Source: Mucilaginibacter phenanthrenivorans (GTDB taxonomy: Bacteria > Bacteroidota > Bacteroidia > Sphingobacteriales > Sphingobacteriaceae). Taken from it: 64,000 nt of DNA. The notes below the pieces were generated by a model that was given only the letters and a program-made list of their open reading frames with translations, had not been told where the DNA came from and did no database searches. Made by a program: the position numbers and the translations under genes. How positions within the stretch are numbered: position 1 is the first letter of the stretch; each line of letters begins with the position of its first letter. The stretch is from assembly GCF_024721155.1 (NCBI RefSeq), contig NZ_JAHVAP010000007.1, positions 1 to 64,000 of the forward strand, given 5' to 3'. Shown piece after piece: positions 16,594 to 25,712 of this stretch.

Positions 16594-17658
16594 ATGATCG
16601 AAATAAACACATTATATGAACAGGCCATAAACCTGTTGCAGCAACTCATAGCCATCCCCTCATTCAGCAAGGAAGAAAACCTGACTGCCGATGTTATTGA
16701 AAAGTTTTTGCAGGGTCACGGCGTGATAACCCACCGAAAGTTGAATAATATTTGGGCATGGAACAAGCATTTTGATGCGGCTAAGCCTACCATCCTGCTT
16801 AATTCGCACCACGACACGGTGAAACCAAACTCCGGCTATACCCGCGATCCTTATGATGCCAAAATTGAAGATGGCAAGCTTTTCGGTTTGGGCAGCAATG
16901 ACGCAGGTGGATGTCTGGTATCGCTCATCAACGTTTTCCTTTATTTTTATGAAAAGGAAAACTTAAAATATAACTTCTGCCTGGCTACTACTGCAGAAGA
17001 AGAGATCTCCGGTGTAAACGGACTTGAGCTGATCATCCCGGATCTTGGTCCGCTTGATTTTGGAATAGTAGGAGAGCCTACCCTGATGCAGTTAGCCATT
17101 GCCGAGCGCGGCCTGATGGTATTGGATTGCGTGGCTCACGGCAAAGCCGGCCATGCCGCCCGCGAGGAGGGCGACAATGCTATTTACAAGGCATTAACTG
17201 ACATTGAATGGTTCCGAACATTCCGCTTTCCAAATGAGTCGGAAGTTTTTGGGCCGATAAAAATGTCGGTAACCATTATTAATGCCGGTTCACAGCATAA
17301 CGTGGTGCCTGCAAGCTGTACTTTTACAGTTGATGTTCGGGTGACTGATGCTTATCGCAATGAAGAAGTATTGGAGATCATTCGCCAGCATGTAAGCTGC
17401 GATGTTACCCCGCGCTCTATTCGCCTGAAGCCATCTAAAATCGACAGGGAACACCCCATAGTTCAGGCAGGAATTGCTTTGGGAAGAACGACCTACGGCT
17501 CGCCAACAACATCAGATCAATCATTATTGGATATTCCATCATTAAAGGTTGGTCCCGGTGATTCGGCGCGTTCACATACCGCGGATGAGTTTGTTTATGT
17601 GGATGAGGTAAGAGAGGGGATTGAGTTGTATATTAAAATGCTAAGCAGCATTGTTTAA
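16594..17658 (+). CDS. argE: M20 deacylase, arginine pathway (ArgE-like)
   Basis: A 354-residue M20 metallopeptidase-fold deacylase. Zinc ligands and catalytic residues are visible: His and Asp in NSHHDTVKP, Asp in GSNDAGGC, the Glu pair in TAEEEISG, VGEPT, and a C-terminal His in ARSHTADEF. With argH next on the same strand it is assigned to arginine synthesis, removing the acyl group from ornithine or citrulline. Some Bacteroidota use succinylated intermediates and an ArgE variant acting on N-succinylcitrulline; the sequence alone does not decide the acyl group. A repeat element separates it from argH. Confidence 0.85.
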   Translation: MIEINTLYEQAINLLQQLIAIPSFSKEENLTADVIEKFLQGHGVITHRKLNNIWAWNKHFDAAKPTILLNSHHDTVKPNSGYTRDPYDAKIEDGKLFGLGSNDAGGCLVSLINVFLYFYEKENLKYNFCLATTAEEEISGVNGLELIIPDLGPLDFGIVGEPTLMQLAIAERGLMVLDCVAHGKAGHAAREEGDNAIYKALTDIEWFRTFRFPNESEVFGPIKMSVTIINAGSQHNVVPASCTFTVDVRVTDAYRNEEVLEIIRQHVSCDVTPRSIRLKPSKIDREHPIVQAGIALGRTTYGSPTTSDQSLLDIPSLKVGPGDSARSHTADEFVYVDEVREGIELYIKMLSSIV

Positions 17659-17700
17659 GAAATAAGTAATACAAAAGAAGTAAGTTTGAATATCTCCGCC

Positions 17701-17783
17701 CGTCATTGCGAGGAACGAAGCAAACCCCGATCTGCAGAGCCGCTCTGTATAGTTTAGAGTTTGCTTTGTTCCTCGCAATGACG
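17701..17783. repeat. Intergenic inverted repeat, copy 3, inside the arg pair
   Basis: The shortest copy (83 bp): begins CGTCATTGCGAGGAACGAAG and ends TTCCTCGCAATGACG, with arms extending to GCAAAC / GTTTGC. It sits in the 144-bp gap between argE and argH, 20 bp before the argH start. Confidence 0.92.
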
Positions 17784-17790
17784 AGAGGGC

Positions 17791-17798
17791 TAAATTTG
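17791..17798 (+). promoter_or_regulatory. Possible -7 element of argH
   Basis: TAAATTTG four bases before the argH ATG matches the Bacteroidota -7 consensus TAnnTTTG. A TTTG at 17765-17768, within the right arm of the repeat, is 22 bp upstream, slightly too far for an ideal -33 element. If used, the argH transcript would be nearly leaderless. Confidence 0.35.
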
Positions 17799-17802
17799 TA
17801 CC

Positions 17803-19137
17803 ATGGCAAAAATCTGGCAGAAATCAGTTACCGTTAATGAACTCGTTGAAAACTTCACTGTTGGCCGCGACCGTGAGTTTGACCTGCAGATGGCTGCCTT
17901 TGATGTGCTTGGCTCACTTGCACATACACAAATGCTGGAGAGTATTGGCTTGATGAATGCCGATGATTTGCAGCTGGTTCAACAGGAATTAAAAACCATT
18001 TACAAAGATATTGAAGCCGGTAATTTCACCATTGAGCCCGAGGTTGAGGATGTGCATTCCCAGGTGGAGATGTTACTGACCCAGCGCATTGGCGATGCCG
18101 GTAAAAAGATCCACAGCGGCCGTTCACGTAACGATCAGGTGCTGGTTGATTTGAAGCTCTTCTTCCGTCATGAGCTGCAGGAAGTTGTTGAGGAAACTGA
18201 AAAACTGTTTCGCCAGCTGATTGAATTGAGCGAAAAACATAAAGATGTTTTATTGCCGGGCTATACCCATTTGCAGGTGGCCATGCCATCGTCGTTCGGC
18301 TTATGGTTTGGCGCTTATGCCGAAAGTTTGGCAGATGACCTGGAACTGGTATTGGCGGCGTATAAGATCACCAATAAAAATCCATTGGGATCTGCAGCTG
18401 GTTATGGTTCGTCGTTCCCGCTTAACCGTACATTAACTACCAATTTGTTGGGTTTCGACAGCCTTAACTATAACGTAGTTTATGCACAGATGGGCCGGGG
18501 GAAGACCGAGAGGATCATCGCGCAGGCCCTATCATCCATAGCTGCCACGCTGGCAAAAATGGCAATGGACCAAGCTTTATATTTGAGCCAGAATTTTGCT
18601 TTTGTAAGCTACCCGGATACCCTGACCACCGGCAGCAGTATTATGCCGCATAAAAAGAACCCGGACGTTTGGGAGATCATGCGTGGCAAATGTAACCGTT
18701 TGCAAGCCCTGCCGACTGATGTTGCGATGATGACCACCAACCTGCCATCGGGCTATCACCGAGAACTGCAGCTGCTAAAGGAACTGTTGTTCCCTGCATT
18801 TACCGACTTGAAAAACTGCCTGCACATGGCAACCTTTATGCTGCAAAATATCACCGTAAATAAAGACATCCTGAATGACCCGAAATACGCCTACCTGTTT
18901 AGCGTGGAAGAAGTAAACCGGATGGTATTGAACGGCACGCCTTTCCGCGATGCTTACAAGCAAGTTGGCCATGCCATTGAACAAGGCGATTTTAACCCGG
19001 ACAAGCAGGTTAACCATACCCATGAAGGCAGCATCGGCAATTTGATGAATGCCGAGATCACTGCATCGTTTGACAAGATAGTTGGCAGCTTTGATTTTGG
19101 GAAGGTAGAGCAAGCCGTAACAGCACTGGTTTCTTAA
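17803..19137 (+). CDS. argH: Argininosuccinate lyase
   Basis: A 444-residue fumarase/aspartase-superfamily enzyme that splits argininosuccinate to arginine and fumarate; a cytosolic tetramer. Diagnostic segments are KIHSGRSRNDQV (about residue 104), TPGYTHLQVAMP-like GYTHLQVAMPSS, and the catalytic-loop signature GSSIMPHKKNPD (about 277-288). Length is slightly short of the 455-465 norm but complete. It follows the argE-like gene, with an intergenic repeat between them, so it may have its own promoter. Confidence 0.96.
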   Translation: MAKIWQKSVTVNELVENFTVGRDREFDLQMAAFDVLGSLAHTQMLESIGLMNADDLQLVQQELKTIYKDIEAGNFTIEPEVEDVHSQVEMLLTQRIGDAGKKIHSGRSRNDQVLVDLKLFFRHELQEVVEETEKLFRQLIELSEKHKDVLLPGYTHLQVAMPSSFGLWFGAYAESLADDLELVLAAYKITNKNPLGSAAGYGSSFPLNRTLTTNLLGFDSLNYNVVYAQMGRGKTERIIAQALSSIAATLAKMAMDQALYLSQNFAFVSYPDTLTTGSSIMPHKKNPDVWEIMRGKCNRLQALPTDVAMMTTNLPSGYHRELQLLKELLFPAFTDLKNCLHMATFMLQNITVNKDILNDPKYAYLFSVEEVNRMVLNGTPFRDAYKQVGHAIEQGDFNPDKQVNHTHEGSIGNLMNAEITASFDKIVGSFDFGKVEQAVTALVS

Positions 19138-19179
19138 AGATGAATTAAATAGGTAAATTGCAATATCAATTCTAAACCT

Positions 19180-20292
19180 ATGCATCGCTCAATCAATTTT
19201 ATAAAAGTAACCTGTCTTTTTTTGATCGGCATTTTGTCCGCCTGTCATCCCGATAAGAAAACTATAATTATCAAGGGAGATATAAAAGGCGTAAATACGA
19301 CTAAGGTTTATCTTTATAAAACCTTCCCGGTTGGCAGCACGGCAATTGATTCGGCAAAGGTGGTTAACGACCATTTCGAATTTAAGATCCACACTGATAC
19401 GCTATTTCAACCTGAGATGGGCTTTATCGGGTTTACCGACGTCGGTAATACAAAAAATCAACTGGGCATTATTAACCCATATTCACCACACAAAGACAAG
19501 CCGGACCTGTTCGTTGATTTTTATATTGAGCCCGGCACAACAACGCTTTCAGGCGATCTGACCAAAAACAGGCATGCGGGTATTAAAATAGAGAGTGGTG
19601 AACAAAATGATTTTAATTTCAGGCACATCTACCTGCCATTTATCCGAATAACTAAAGACAGCACAAGCCATAGGTCGCAGCTTGGCAGGTTAAAAAAACT
19701 AATCCACGATAACCCTAATGCCTATCAGGCAATGTTTGCCTTGTACAGTTGGCGATTCTATTTAAAAAACGACGAAATAAAAAGCCTGTATACTGAGTTT
19801 AATGACGAGGTAAAGCAAGCATACTTAGGGCGAGTCGTTGCCGCTTTTTTGAAACAGCGTCCCGATGATTCTAGTTTGATACCAAATTCGTTGTTGACAA
19901 CCATCGATGAAAAGCAGGCAGAAATGATCGACACAACCAAAAAATTAAACATGGTAGTTTTCTGGGCAAGCTGGTGCGGGCCGTGTAAACAGGAAATTCC
20001 TGTTTTGAGAAAGATATATGCAGGCTATCAAAATAATAATTTCAGGATGGTGAGCGTATCACTGGATAAGGACAAAACAAAATGGAAGCAAATGCTGGAA
20101 ATTCAGAAGATGCCATGGCAGCAGCTCGACATTGAAGCTAAAAACTTAAATAATCTAACAGCGCTTTATAATCTTGGGTTTATTCCGAAGATTTATTTCA
20201 TCAACAACAAACGAAAACTGGTAGGTGAAATTGACGGAGCCGATCCTAACGGTGAGGCCGCGTTTAAGAAAATCATCGCTGCAAATTTATAA
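19180..20292 (+). CDS. DUF4369/TlpA-type thioredoxin lipoprotein
   Basis: A 370-residue periplasmic thiol-disulfide protein. The N-terminus has a lipobox (ILSAC, Cys22). A DUF4369 beta-sandwich fills about 30-140, a helical linker follows, and a TlpA/ResA-like thioredoxin domain occupies about 240-370 with active site WCGPC (about residue 263-267) in FWASWCGPCKQEIP. The arrangement is common in Bacteroidota, where such proteins reduce exported substrates. The cis-proline region NLGFIPKIYFI is present. Stand-alone gene 43 bp after argH. Confidence 0.9.
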   Translation: MHRSINFIKVTCLFLIGILSACHPDKKTIIIKGDIKGVNTTKVYLYKTFPVGSTAIDSAKVVNDHFEFKIHTDTLFQPEMGFIGFTDVGNTKNQLGIINPYSPHKDKPDLFVDFYIEPGTTTLSGDLTKNRHAGIKIESGEQNDFNFRHIYLPFIRITKDSTSHRSQLGRLKKLIHDNPNAYQAMFALYSWRFYLKNDEIKSLYTEFNDEVKQAYLGRVVAAFLKQRPDDSSLIPNSLLTTIDEKQAEMIDTTKKLNMVVFWASWCGPCKQEIPVLRKIYAGYQNNNFRMVSVSLDKDKTKWKQMLEIQKMPWQQLDIEAKNLNNLTALYNLGFIPKIYFINNKRKLVGEIDGADPNGEAAFKKIIAANL

Positions 20293-20383
20293 TGGGGAAT
20301 AACTATGTTGTTTTAAGATAGCTGGAAGCTTTTTATTTTTGAATGGGGAAGAGATGGATATAGAAATTGGTAAAACCTTAAAG

Positions 20384-20415
20384 TTGAAATTTGCTGATGT
20401 AAATTATTATATTTG
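20384..20415 (+). promoter_or_regulatory. Promoter candidate for the PIN toxin-antitoxin operon
   Basis: TTG at 20384-20386, a 21-bp spacer and TATATTTG at 20408-20415 resemble the Bacteroidota promoter. The antitoxin ATG follows at 20419, so the transcript would be leaderless or nearly so. Confidence 0.45.
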
Positions 20416-20418
20416 TAT

Positions 20419-20625
20419 ATGTTGATTGAAAACGCAGATAATAACAATATTACTATCACTGTATCCAAATCCATAGATAAGTTTGGATTACAGCGATTAA
20501 TCGACTATCTCAAATATCTCGAAGCTACATCCGGTTCTAAAGCAAAACAAGCAGAAGTAGATAAGCTTGCTGATGAAGTTAATTCTTCCTGGTGGGAGGC
20601 CAATAAATCTCGTTTTATTAAGTGA
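20419..20625 (+). CDS. Antitoxin of a PIN-type TA pair
   Basis: A 68-residue acidic protein, MLIENADNNNITITVSKSIDKFGLQRLIDYLKYLEATSG..., ending in a helix rich in acidic residues and Trp (DEVNSSWWEANKSRF). The N-terminal beta strand followed by helices is compatible with a ribbon-helix-helix or similar DNA-binding antitoxin. Function is inferred from position: its stop overlaps the GTG start of the PIN gene (GTGA). Start at ATG 20419; a TTG two codons upstream is possible. Confidence 0.7.
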   Translation: MLIENADNNNITITVSKSIDKFGLQRLIDYLKYLEATSGSKAKQAEVDKLADEVNSSWWEANKSRFIK

Positions 20626-21071
20626 AGATTATAGTCGATGCCAATATCGTGTTCAGTGGCATATTGAATTCTCATGGTAAAATTGGGGACCTGTTAATCA
20701 ACTCAAAAAAGCAATTCAGTTTTATTGCTCCCGAATTTTTGAGGTATGAAATAAGAGAGAAGTACGAACGGCTTAAATCAATATCAGGACTGACTATTGA
20801 ACAGGTGCAGGAAGCCGAATACCTGGTATGTAAAGAAATTACATTCATATCCGAAGAACAGATAGATCATAAGTTTTGGAGTGAGGCTTATGAGTTAGTT
20901 CGTGGTATCGACGCGAATGATATCCAGTATGTAGCTTATTCAAAGCAATTCAAGTGTAAGATTTGGTCGGGAGACAAAAAGCTATTTAACGGGCTAAAGA
21001 CAAAAGGATTCACCAATATACTCACTACGGAAGAACTTTTTGAACTCAGAAATAACAAATTGAAATTTTAA
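20622..21071 (+). CDS. PIN-domain toxin (VapC-like RNase)
   Basis: A 149-residue PIN-domain protein of the 'putative toxin-antitoxin system toxin component' group. Acidic residues that would bind Mg are visible: D6 in IIVDANIVFSG, Glu in YEIREKYE, Asp in RGIDANDIQYVAYS and Asp in WSGDKKLF. Expected to cleave specific RNAs and be neutralised by the upstream small protein. The start is GTG, overlapping the antitoxin stop. Its own stop overlaps the ywbE ATG by one base (TAATG). Confidence 0.85.
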   Translation: MKIIVDANIVFSGILNSHGKIGDLLINSKKQFSFIAPEFLRYEIREKYERLKSISGLTIEQVQEAEYLVCKEITFISEEQIDHKFWSEAYELVRGIDANDIQYVAYSKQFKCKIWSGDKKLFNGLKTKGFTNILTTEELFELRNNKLKF

Positions 21072-21268
21072 TGAACGGACAAAACAGAAGCGACATATAT
21101 CCTGGCCTTGAAGTTGAAATCATCCTGAAAAAGGATCAGCGTTCAGGCAAATTAACACGGGGTATTGTAAAAGACCTGCTTACCAGCTCGGCTTATCACT
21201 CCCGGGGAATAAAGGTGCGTTTGGAAGATGGACAGGTGGGCCGCGTGGCAGAAATTATAGAAGATTAA
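21071..21268 (+). CDS. ywbE: YwbE family protein
   Basis: A 65-residue protein of the YwbE (DUF2196) family: DIYPGLEVEIILKKDQRSGKLT then GIVKDLLTSSAYHSRGIKVRLEDGQVGRV. The whole protein is one small beta-barrel-like domain, cytosolic, function unknown. Its ATG shares one base with the PIN toxin stop, so it is likely translated from the TA transcript. That link is unusual because YwbE genes are normally solitary. Confidence 0.9.
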   Translation: MNGQNRSDIYPGLEVEIILKKDQRSGKLTRGIVKDLLTSSAYHSRGIKVRLEDGQVGRVAEIIED

Positions 21269-21348
21269 ATCTTCTCTCAAAACTTTATATCTTAGGCCTT
21301 TAATAGTATTCCGGATTTCGGACTTTACCGACTCTACTAAATTCCCCT

Positions 21349-22038
21349 ATGGCAAAAGCACTAAAACCCGACAAAAGATTTTTTTACCGCCTCGATGCGC
21401 ATTATCGTTTGCTGATCTCGCTGACAGTTGCTGCTATCACGTTTTTTTGTATCCGGACGCATTTTGCATTGCCATCGTTGGTGCTGTTTACCTGGATTAG
21501 CTTTGCCCTTACCGTTATTGTGCTTGACTGGATCATCATAGCTACTTCGCATCCTAAGGAGGTACGCAAAATTGCCAAGCTCCAGGATTCGAGTCGTACG
21601 GCGATCTTCATGTTTGTAATTTGCGCGGCAGTAGCTAGCATGGGTGCAATTGTTTCACTCTTAAAATCAGCTAAAGGGCACGCGGCAAATGTCAACGGGC
21701 ATATCCTGCTTTCTATTTTTGCGGTGGTGGTATCGTGGTGGCTTGTGCATACCATCTTTACGCTGTTATATGCACATCTTTATTATGATACCAACACGGA
21801 TGATGGCGAGATAAAGAAGATCGGCGGGCTGGAATTTCCCGGTTGCCCCGAACCAGATTACCTTGACTTCGTATATTTTTCCTTTGTTATCGGCATGACG
21901 TTTCAAACCTCTGATGTTTCCATCAGTTCCAGGCAAATCCGCAGGTTTAATTTGATCCATTCACTGTTGTCGTTTGCGTTTAATACAGCCATACTGGCGT
22001 TGAGTATTAACGTGATCTCGGGGTTGGTGGCTCAATAA
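21349..22038 (+). CDS. DUF1345 membrane protein
   Basis: A 229-residue integral membrane protein of the DUF1345 family with five or so transmembrane helices. The diagnostic part is the C-terminal half: WWLVHTIFTLLYAHLYY, then LEFPGCPEPDYLDFVYFSFVIGMTFQTSDVSISS. Function unknown; it resembles the pore region of small cation-channel folds but that is only a resemblance. Monocistronic by context. Confidence 0.9.
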   Translation: MAKALKPDKRFFYRLDAHYRLLISLTVAAITFFCIRTHFALPSLVLFTWISFALTVIVLDWIIIATSHPKEVRKIAKLQDSSRTAIFMFVICAAVASMGAIVSLLKSAKGHAANVNGHILLSIFAVVVSWWLVHTIFTLLYAHLYYDTNTDDGEIKKIGGLEFPGCPEPDYLDFVYFSFVIGMTFQTSDVSISSRQIRRFNLIHSLLSFAFNTAILALSINVISGLVAQ

Positions 22039-22040
22039 GG

Positions 22041-22153
22041 ACCGGGATTAATGGATTAGAGGGATTGATTTTGGATTTAAAATTTAGATTAATAAATCAC
22101 GCGGATGATCTATTGAACTTAAAAGTAAATACTTTAAATCTCTTAATCCCGGT
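22041..22153. repeat. Inverted repeat between convergent genes
   Basis: Arms ACCGGGATTAA (22041-22051) and TTAATCCCGGT (22143-22153), with partial continuation inward (GGATTAGAGGGATT / AAATCTCTTAATCC). It fills the gap between DUF1345 and DUF72 genes and could act as a shared terminator or be a MITE-like relic. Confidence 0.65.
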
Positions 22154-22156
22154 TAA

Positions 22157-23083
22157 TTAATCCAGGTCAAATAATACCGGTTGATCCCTGTCTAAAAACG
22201 TTGGCCTTAATAAGCTCAAACCTAGCTTTTCGTTAAGCTGCTCAACTACATAATCTGCTAATTCGGGTGAATACCGTTCATCATGTTGGTGCATAAAAAA
22301 CCAAACAGATTGTAAGCCCATTTTTTGCCATTGGGCTATGCGTTCTACCCATTCGTCACAGCGGGCATAATCAGTAGGGTGGAGGCTGTTCCCCACGAAA
22401 CGAATAAAGGCATGGGGAGTTGGCAGTTCCATGTGAACTACATCGCGCCGTCCGGATGCATCTGTTATTACCGCGCCGATATTCAACTCATGCAGCATAC
22501 TGAATAATGCATCACGGGTTTCAGGCACGGCGAACCATTCCTTGTGCCGTACTTCTAAAAATACGGGAACATCCTTAGGTAATTGTTGCAGATAGATTTT
22601 TAGATCGGGCAGGCTTTTTGGGGTATAATTATCACCGACCTGCAAAAACAGCGGGCCGAGCTGATCGCCAAAGGCCATAATGCCATTGTAATATTGTGTG
22701 GTGATCTCGTCCGCGTTCTTTAACCTGCGGATGTGGCTGATGCTTTGAGAAAACTTTGGGCAAAACTTAAAGCTGGGATTTGCCGCCGCCTTTTCCTTCC
22801 ATTTGGCAATGGTTTCGGGCGGGTAGATATTGTAAAAGGTGGCATTCAGCTCAATGCTGTCGAAGTGCTTTACATATTCGTCGAGAAAGTTAGCGTCCTT
22901 TGTTTTAGGCGGATAGATCTTGCCGATCCATTCCTTACGTCCCCACTTGGCACAGCCAACATGAACCTGTAAGGGCTGGTCGCTTTTCGCCGAAGCCAAA
23001 GTTTTTATAGTTAATTCGGGATCGGGAGGCAGTGTAAAATCTACTTCCATCAATTCCCCTGGTGTTACACGGCCAAATTCCAT
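22157..23083 (-). CDS. DUF72 (YecE-like) protein
   Basis: A 308-residue TIM-barrel protein of the DUF72 family. Hallmarks are VHVGCAKWGRKEWIGKIYPP near residue 40, HFDSIELNATFYNIYPPETIAKW, FCPKFSQSISH, the VFLEVRHKEWF strand and the C-terminal WFFMHQHDE. It has a cytosolic N-terminal extension of about 40 residues. Biochemical role unknown. Monocistronic. Confidence 0.92.
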   Translation of the reverse strand: MEFGRVTPGELMEVDFTLPPDPELTIKTLASAKSDQPLQVHVGCAKWGRKEWIGKIYPPKTKDANFLDEYVKHFDSIELNATFYNIYPPETIAKWKEKAAANPSFKFCPKFSQSISHIRRLKNADEITTQYYNGIMAFGDQLGPLFLQVGDNYTPKSLPDLKIYLQQLPKDVPVFLEVRHKEWFAVPETRDALFSMLHELNIGAVITDASGRRDVVHMELPTPHAFIRFVGNSLHPTDYARCDEWVERIAQWQKMGLQSVWFFMHQHDERYSPELADYVVEQLNEKLGLSLLRPTFLDRDQPVLFDLD

Positions 23084-23180
23084 ATTAGTTGATAGTTAAT
23101 GGTTCATAGTTCATGGCAGGAAGCGTTGTTCTTTATCTTTCGGACTTCCGGACTTTTCCGACTTTCGGACTGAAAGATCA

Positions 23181-23897
23181 CTATTTATGTTCTTCTTCCT
23201 CTATCTCGGTAATAATCTTCCTTACTTCTACCGAAGTTTGATGATATTGGTCTATGATGTTATTAATAAACCCCGCCTTATTTAACAGGTTGTAGGTTAC
23301 CGGCCTTTCCATTACCTGTTGAATGTTATTCCCCGTTTTGGTGAACACAATATTATAGTCGGCGTAATCGCTCATTTTGTTCTTAAAGGCCGAGAAGGAT
23401 TTGGTCGACAATATTAAACCTGCCATGGTTTGCTGATAGAGGTTCACTATTTCCACCTGTAGTGTTTTATTTTCAATAACATCCAGCTTTCCGGAGGCTT
23501 TTAACGCTTCATACCTGCTGTTTGATGGAACAAACTCAACCGAATTGTATAAATATTCGGCTGCCTTTAAGGCGCTATCAGGATTCAGTTTTTTGCCGGT
23601 GTAGGCTTGTCTCAAATAGGCAAAGCTTTTATTCATCCGGGCATAATTGGCCGAATCGTTATGGAGCTGCAGCAGATCACCCTTTAAATCGCCTACCAGG
23701 CTGGTCAGGAAATTATGTTCAAGGGTTTGTTCCTGCTGGTGCTCGCGGTAGCGCTCCACAAAAAGAGAAAGCGTTATGGCAAAAACAATAATGGCAATTT
23801 CCAAAATGGTATCACCAATTTTATGCTTCAGGTCGCCAGGGTTTTTAACTACCTTTATTATTTCGCGGGTGTGTTTTATTATTTCGTGCTCGGCCAT
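23181..23897 (-). CDS. DUF6090-like membrane protein
   Basis: A 238-residue protein with one transmembrane helix near the N-terminus (TILEIAIIVFAITLSLFVERYREH) and a long helical C-terminal part. The GDTILEIAIIVFAITLSLFVERY plus HxxExxxLxxLxxDL pattern matches the DUF6090-type proteins common in Bacteroidota. Function unknown. I start it at the ATG at 23897; a TTG is three codons upstream. Confidence 0.65.
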   Translation of the reverse strand: MAEHEIIKHTREIIKVVKNPGDLKHKIGDTILEIAIIVFAITLSLFVERYREHQQEQTLEHNFLTSLVGDLKGDLLQLHNDSANYARMNKSFAYLRQAYTGKKLNPDSALKAAEYLYNSVEFVPSNSRYEALKASGKLDVIENKTLQVEIVNLYQQTMAGLILSTKSFSAFKNKMSDYADYNIVFTKTGNNIQQVMERPVTYNLLNKAGFINNIIDQYHQTSVEVRKIITEIEEEEHK

Positions 23898-23970
23898 AGT
23901 TGGCAATAAAAATAGTGATTAGTTGAATAAATTGATATTTAATAAAATAATTAATACCTAACTCAATCAA

Positions 23971-25593
23971 CTATCCTACAACATCCTTAAACTGTGGTGC
24001 TACCCTTTTTTTAGATGCCTGTTCATATGCGTAGCCTAGCTTAATAATATCAGCCTCCCTGTAAGCAGTGCTGATAAATGAAAGCCCGACAGGCAATCCG
24101 TGCGCATAGCCCATTGGCACTGTAATGTGCGGATACCCCGCCATAGCAGCCGGGCCTGAAAACGAAAAGCCATTGTCATAGTCACCATTCAACAGGTCGA
24201 TGCAAACAGCAAAGCCATTGGTGGGTGCTGCAATAGCATCCAATTTATTTTCCTTTAAAATGATGTCGATGGCAGTTCGGGTGATGCTTGTTGTTTTTTG
24301 CACGGCATCCAGGTATTCCTTTTCATCAAGGCCACCTTTTTTGTCAGCAAGCTCCAGGATTTCCTGTTTAAAAAAAGGCATGGCCTTGGCTTCGTTCTTT
24401 TTGTTAAATGCGATAACATCCGCCAGTGATTTTACCTTTGAGTTGGCGTCGCTTAAGTATTTGTTCAATCCGTCCTTAAATTCGTAAAGCAGTACGGTCA
24501 ATCCATTTTTGCCGGCTTCCTTTATTTGTTTGTAAAGTTCAACCTCAACAATGGTTGCGCCCTTGGCCTTTAGCAGATCAACAGCCTGCTGGAATATAAG
24601 ATCCATAGCGGGACTAACCTTCATGCCATCCTTTTCAATGCCGATGCGCTTGCCTCTCAAGCCATCCGCATCTAAAAATTTGGTATAGTCTGCCTCAATT
24701 TTGCCTTTGCTGGTTAAGGTGTATACATCCTGTGGGTCTTCGCCTGCTAGGGCTCCCAATAAAATAGCGGCGTCCCTTACAGTGCGCGCCATTGGCCCGG
24801 CGGTATCCTGAGTTTTCGAGATCGGGATGATGCCAAAGCGGCTCCAAAGCCCAACCGTGGGCTTGATGCCAACCAGGCCGTTTACCGATGATGGGGACAC
24901 AATAGAGCCATCAGTTTCGGTGCCTATCGCAATGGCACACAAATTAGCCGAAGCGGCCGAACCTGAGCCAGCGCTTGATCCACTGGGGTTACGATCCAAA
25001 ATATAAGGGCATTTTGTTTGCCCGCCGCGACTGCTCCATCCGCTGGTTGAATGTGTACTGCGGAAGTTGGCCCACTCGCTTAAATTGGTCTTCCCCAGCA
25101 GCACTGCGCCGGCCTGCCTGAGCTTGTGCACAATAAATGCATCCTGCTTGGCAAAGTTATCAGCTATGGCGAGGGCACCGGCGGTGGTGTGCATATTGTC
25201 GCCGGAATTTATGTTGTCCTTAATTAATACCGGGATGCCATGCAAAGGCCCGCGTACTTTCCCGGCGGCGCGTTCCTTATCCATTGCATCGGCCATGTTG
25301 AGTGCATCCTTGTTGAGTTCGATAACGGCGTTAAGCTTTGGCCCGTTCTTGTCAATCTCATCAACCCGCTTCAAATACATTTCGGTGATGGAGCGCGAAG
25401 TATATTCCTTGCTTTTCATCTTTTGCTGAAGCATATCGATAGTTACTTCATTTAAGGCGAAGTCATCTTTCTTCTGTCCATCAGCAGTGCTTTTGTCTTT
25501 GTCGGACGAAACTAAATTGCAGGATGTTGCAGCAAGGGTGGTTAAAGTAAGTCCGGCAAGCGAGCCGGTTTTGAGGAAGTTTCTTCGTTGCAT
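23971..25593 (-). CDS. Amidase, Tat-type lipoprotein
   Basis: A 540-residue amidase-signature hydrolase. The N-terminus MQRRNFLKTGSLAGLTL has a twin-arginine motif and is followed by a lipobox-like AATSC, so export and lipidation are likely. The Ser-cisSer-Lys triad is readable: Lys in PVLIKDNINSGDN, the cis-Ser in GSSAGSGSAASAN and the nucleophile in GTETDGSIVSPSS. Such periplasmic amidases cleave amides, sometimes of peptides. No operon partner. The substrate is open. Confidence 0.9.
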   Translation of the reverse strand: MQRRNFLKTGSLAGLTLTTLAATSCNLVSSDKDKSTADGQKKDDFALNEVTIDMLQQKMKSKEYTSRSITEMYLKRVDEIDKNGPKLNAVIELNKDALNMADAMDKERAAGKVRGPLHGIPVLIKDNINSGDNMHTTAGALAIADNFAKQDAFIVHKLRQAGAVLLGKTNLSEWANFRSTHSTSGWSSRGGQTKCPYILDRNPSGSSAGSGSAASANLCAIAIGTETDGSIVSPSSVNGLVGIKPTVGLWSRFGIIPISKTQDTAGPMARTVRDAAILLGALAGEDPQDVYTLTSKGKIEADYTKFLDADGLRGKRIGIEKDGMKVSPAMDLIFQQAVDLLKAKGATIVEVELYKQIKEAGKNGLTVLLYEFKDGLNKYLSDANSKVKSLADVIAFNKKNEAKAMPFFKQEILELADKKGGLDEKEYLDAVQKTTSITRTAIDIILKENKLDAIAAPTNGFAVCIDLLNGDYDNGFSFSGPAAMAGYPHITVPMGYAHGLPVGLSFISTAYREADIIKLGYAYEQASKKRVAPQFKDVVG

Positions 25594-25712
25594 GATGGTG
25601 GGTTGATTAGCAGCTACAAGTAACGAAATTTTAGGGAATTATGTGGATGGTAACAGAAAAATCATTTGGGTAAGCGGGAAAAGGTTTGGAAAGATAATAG
25701 TGTGAATCCATG

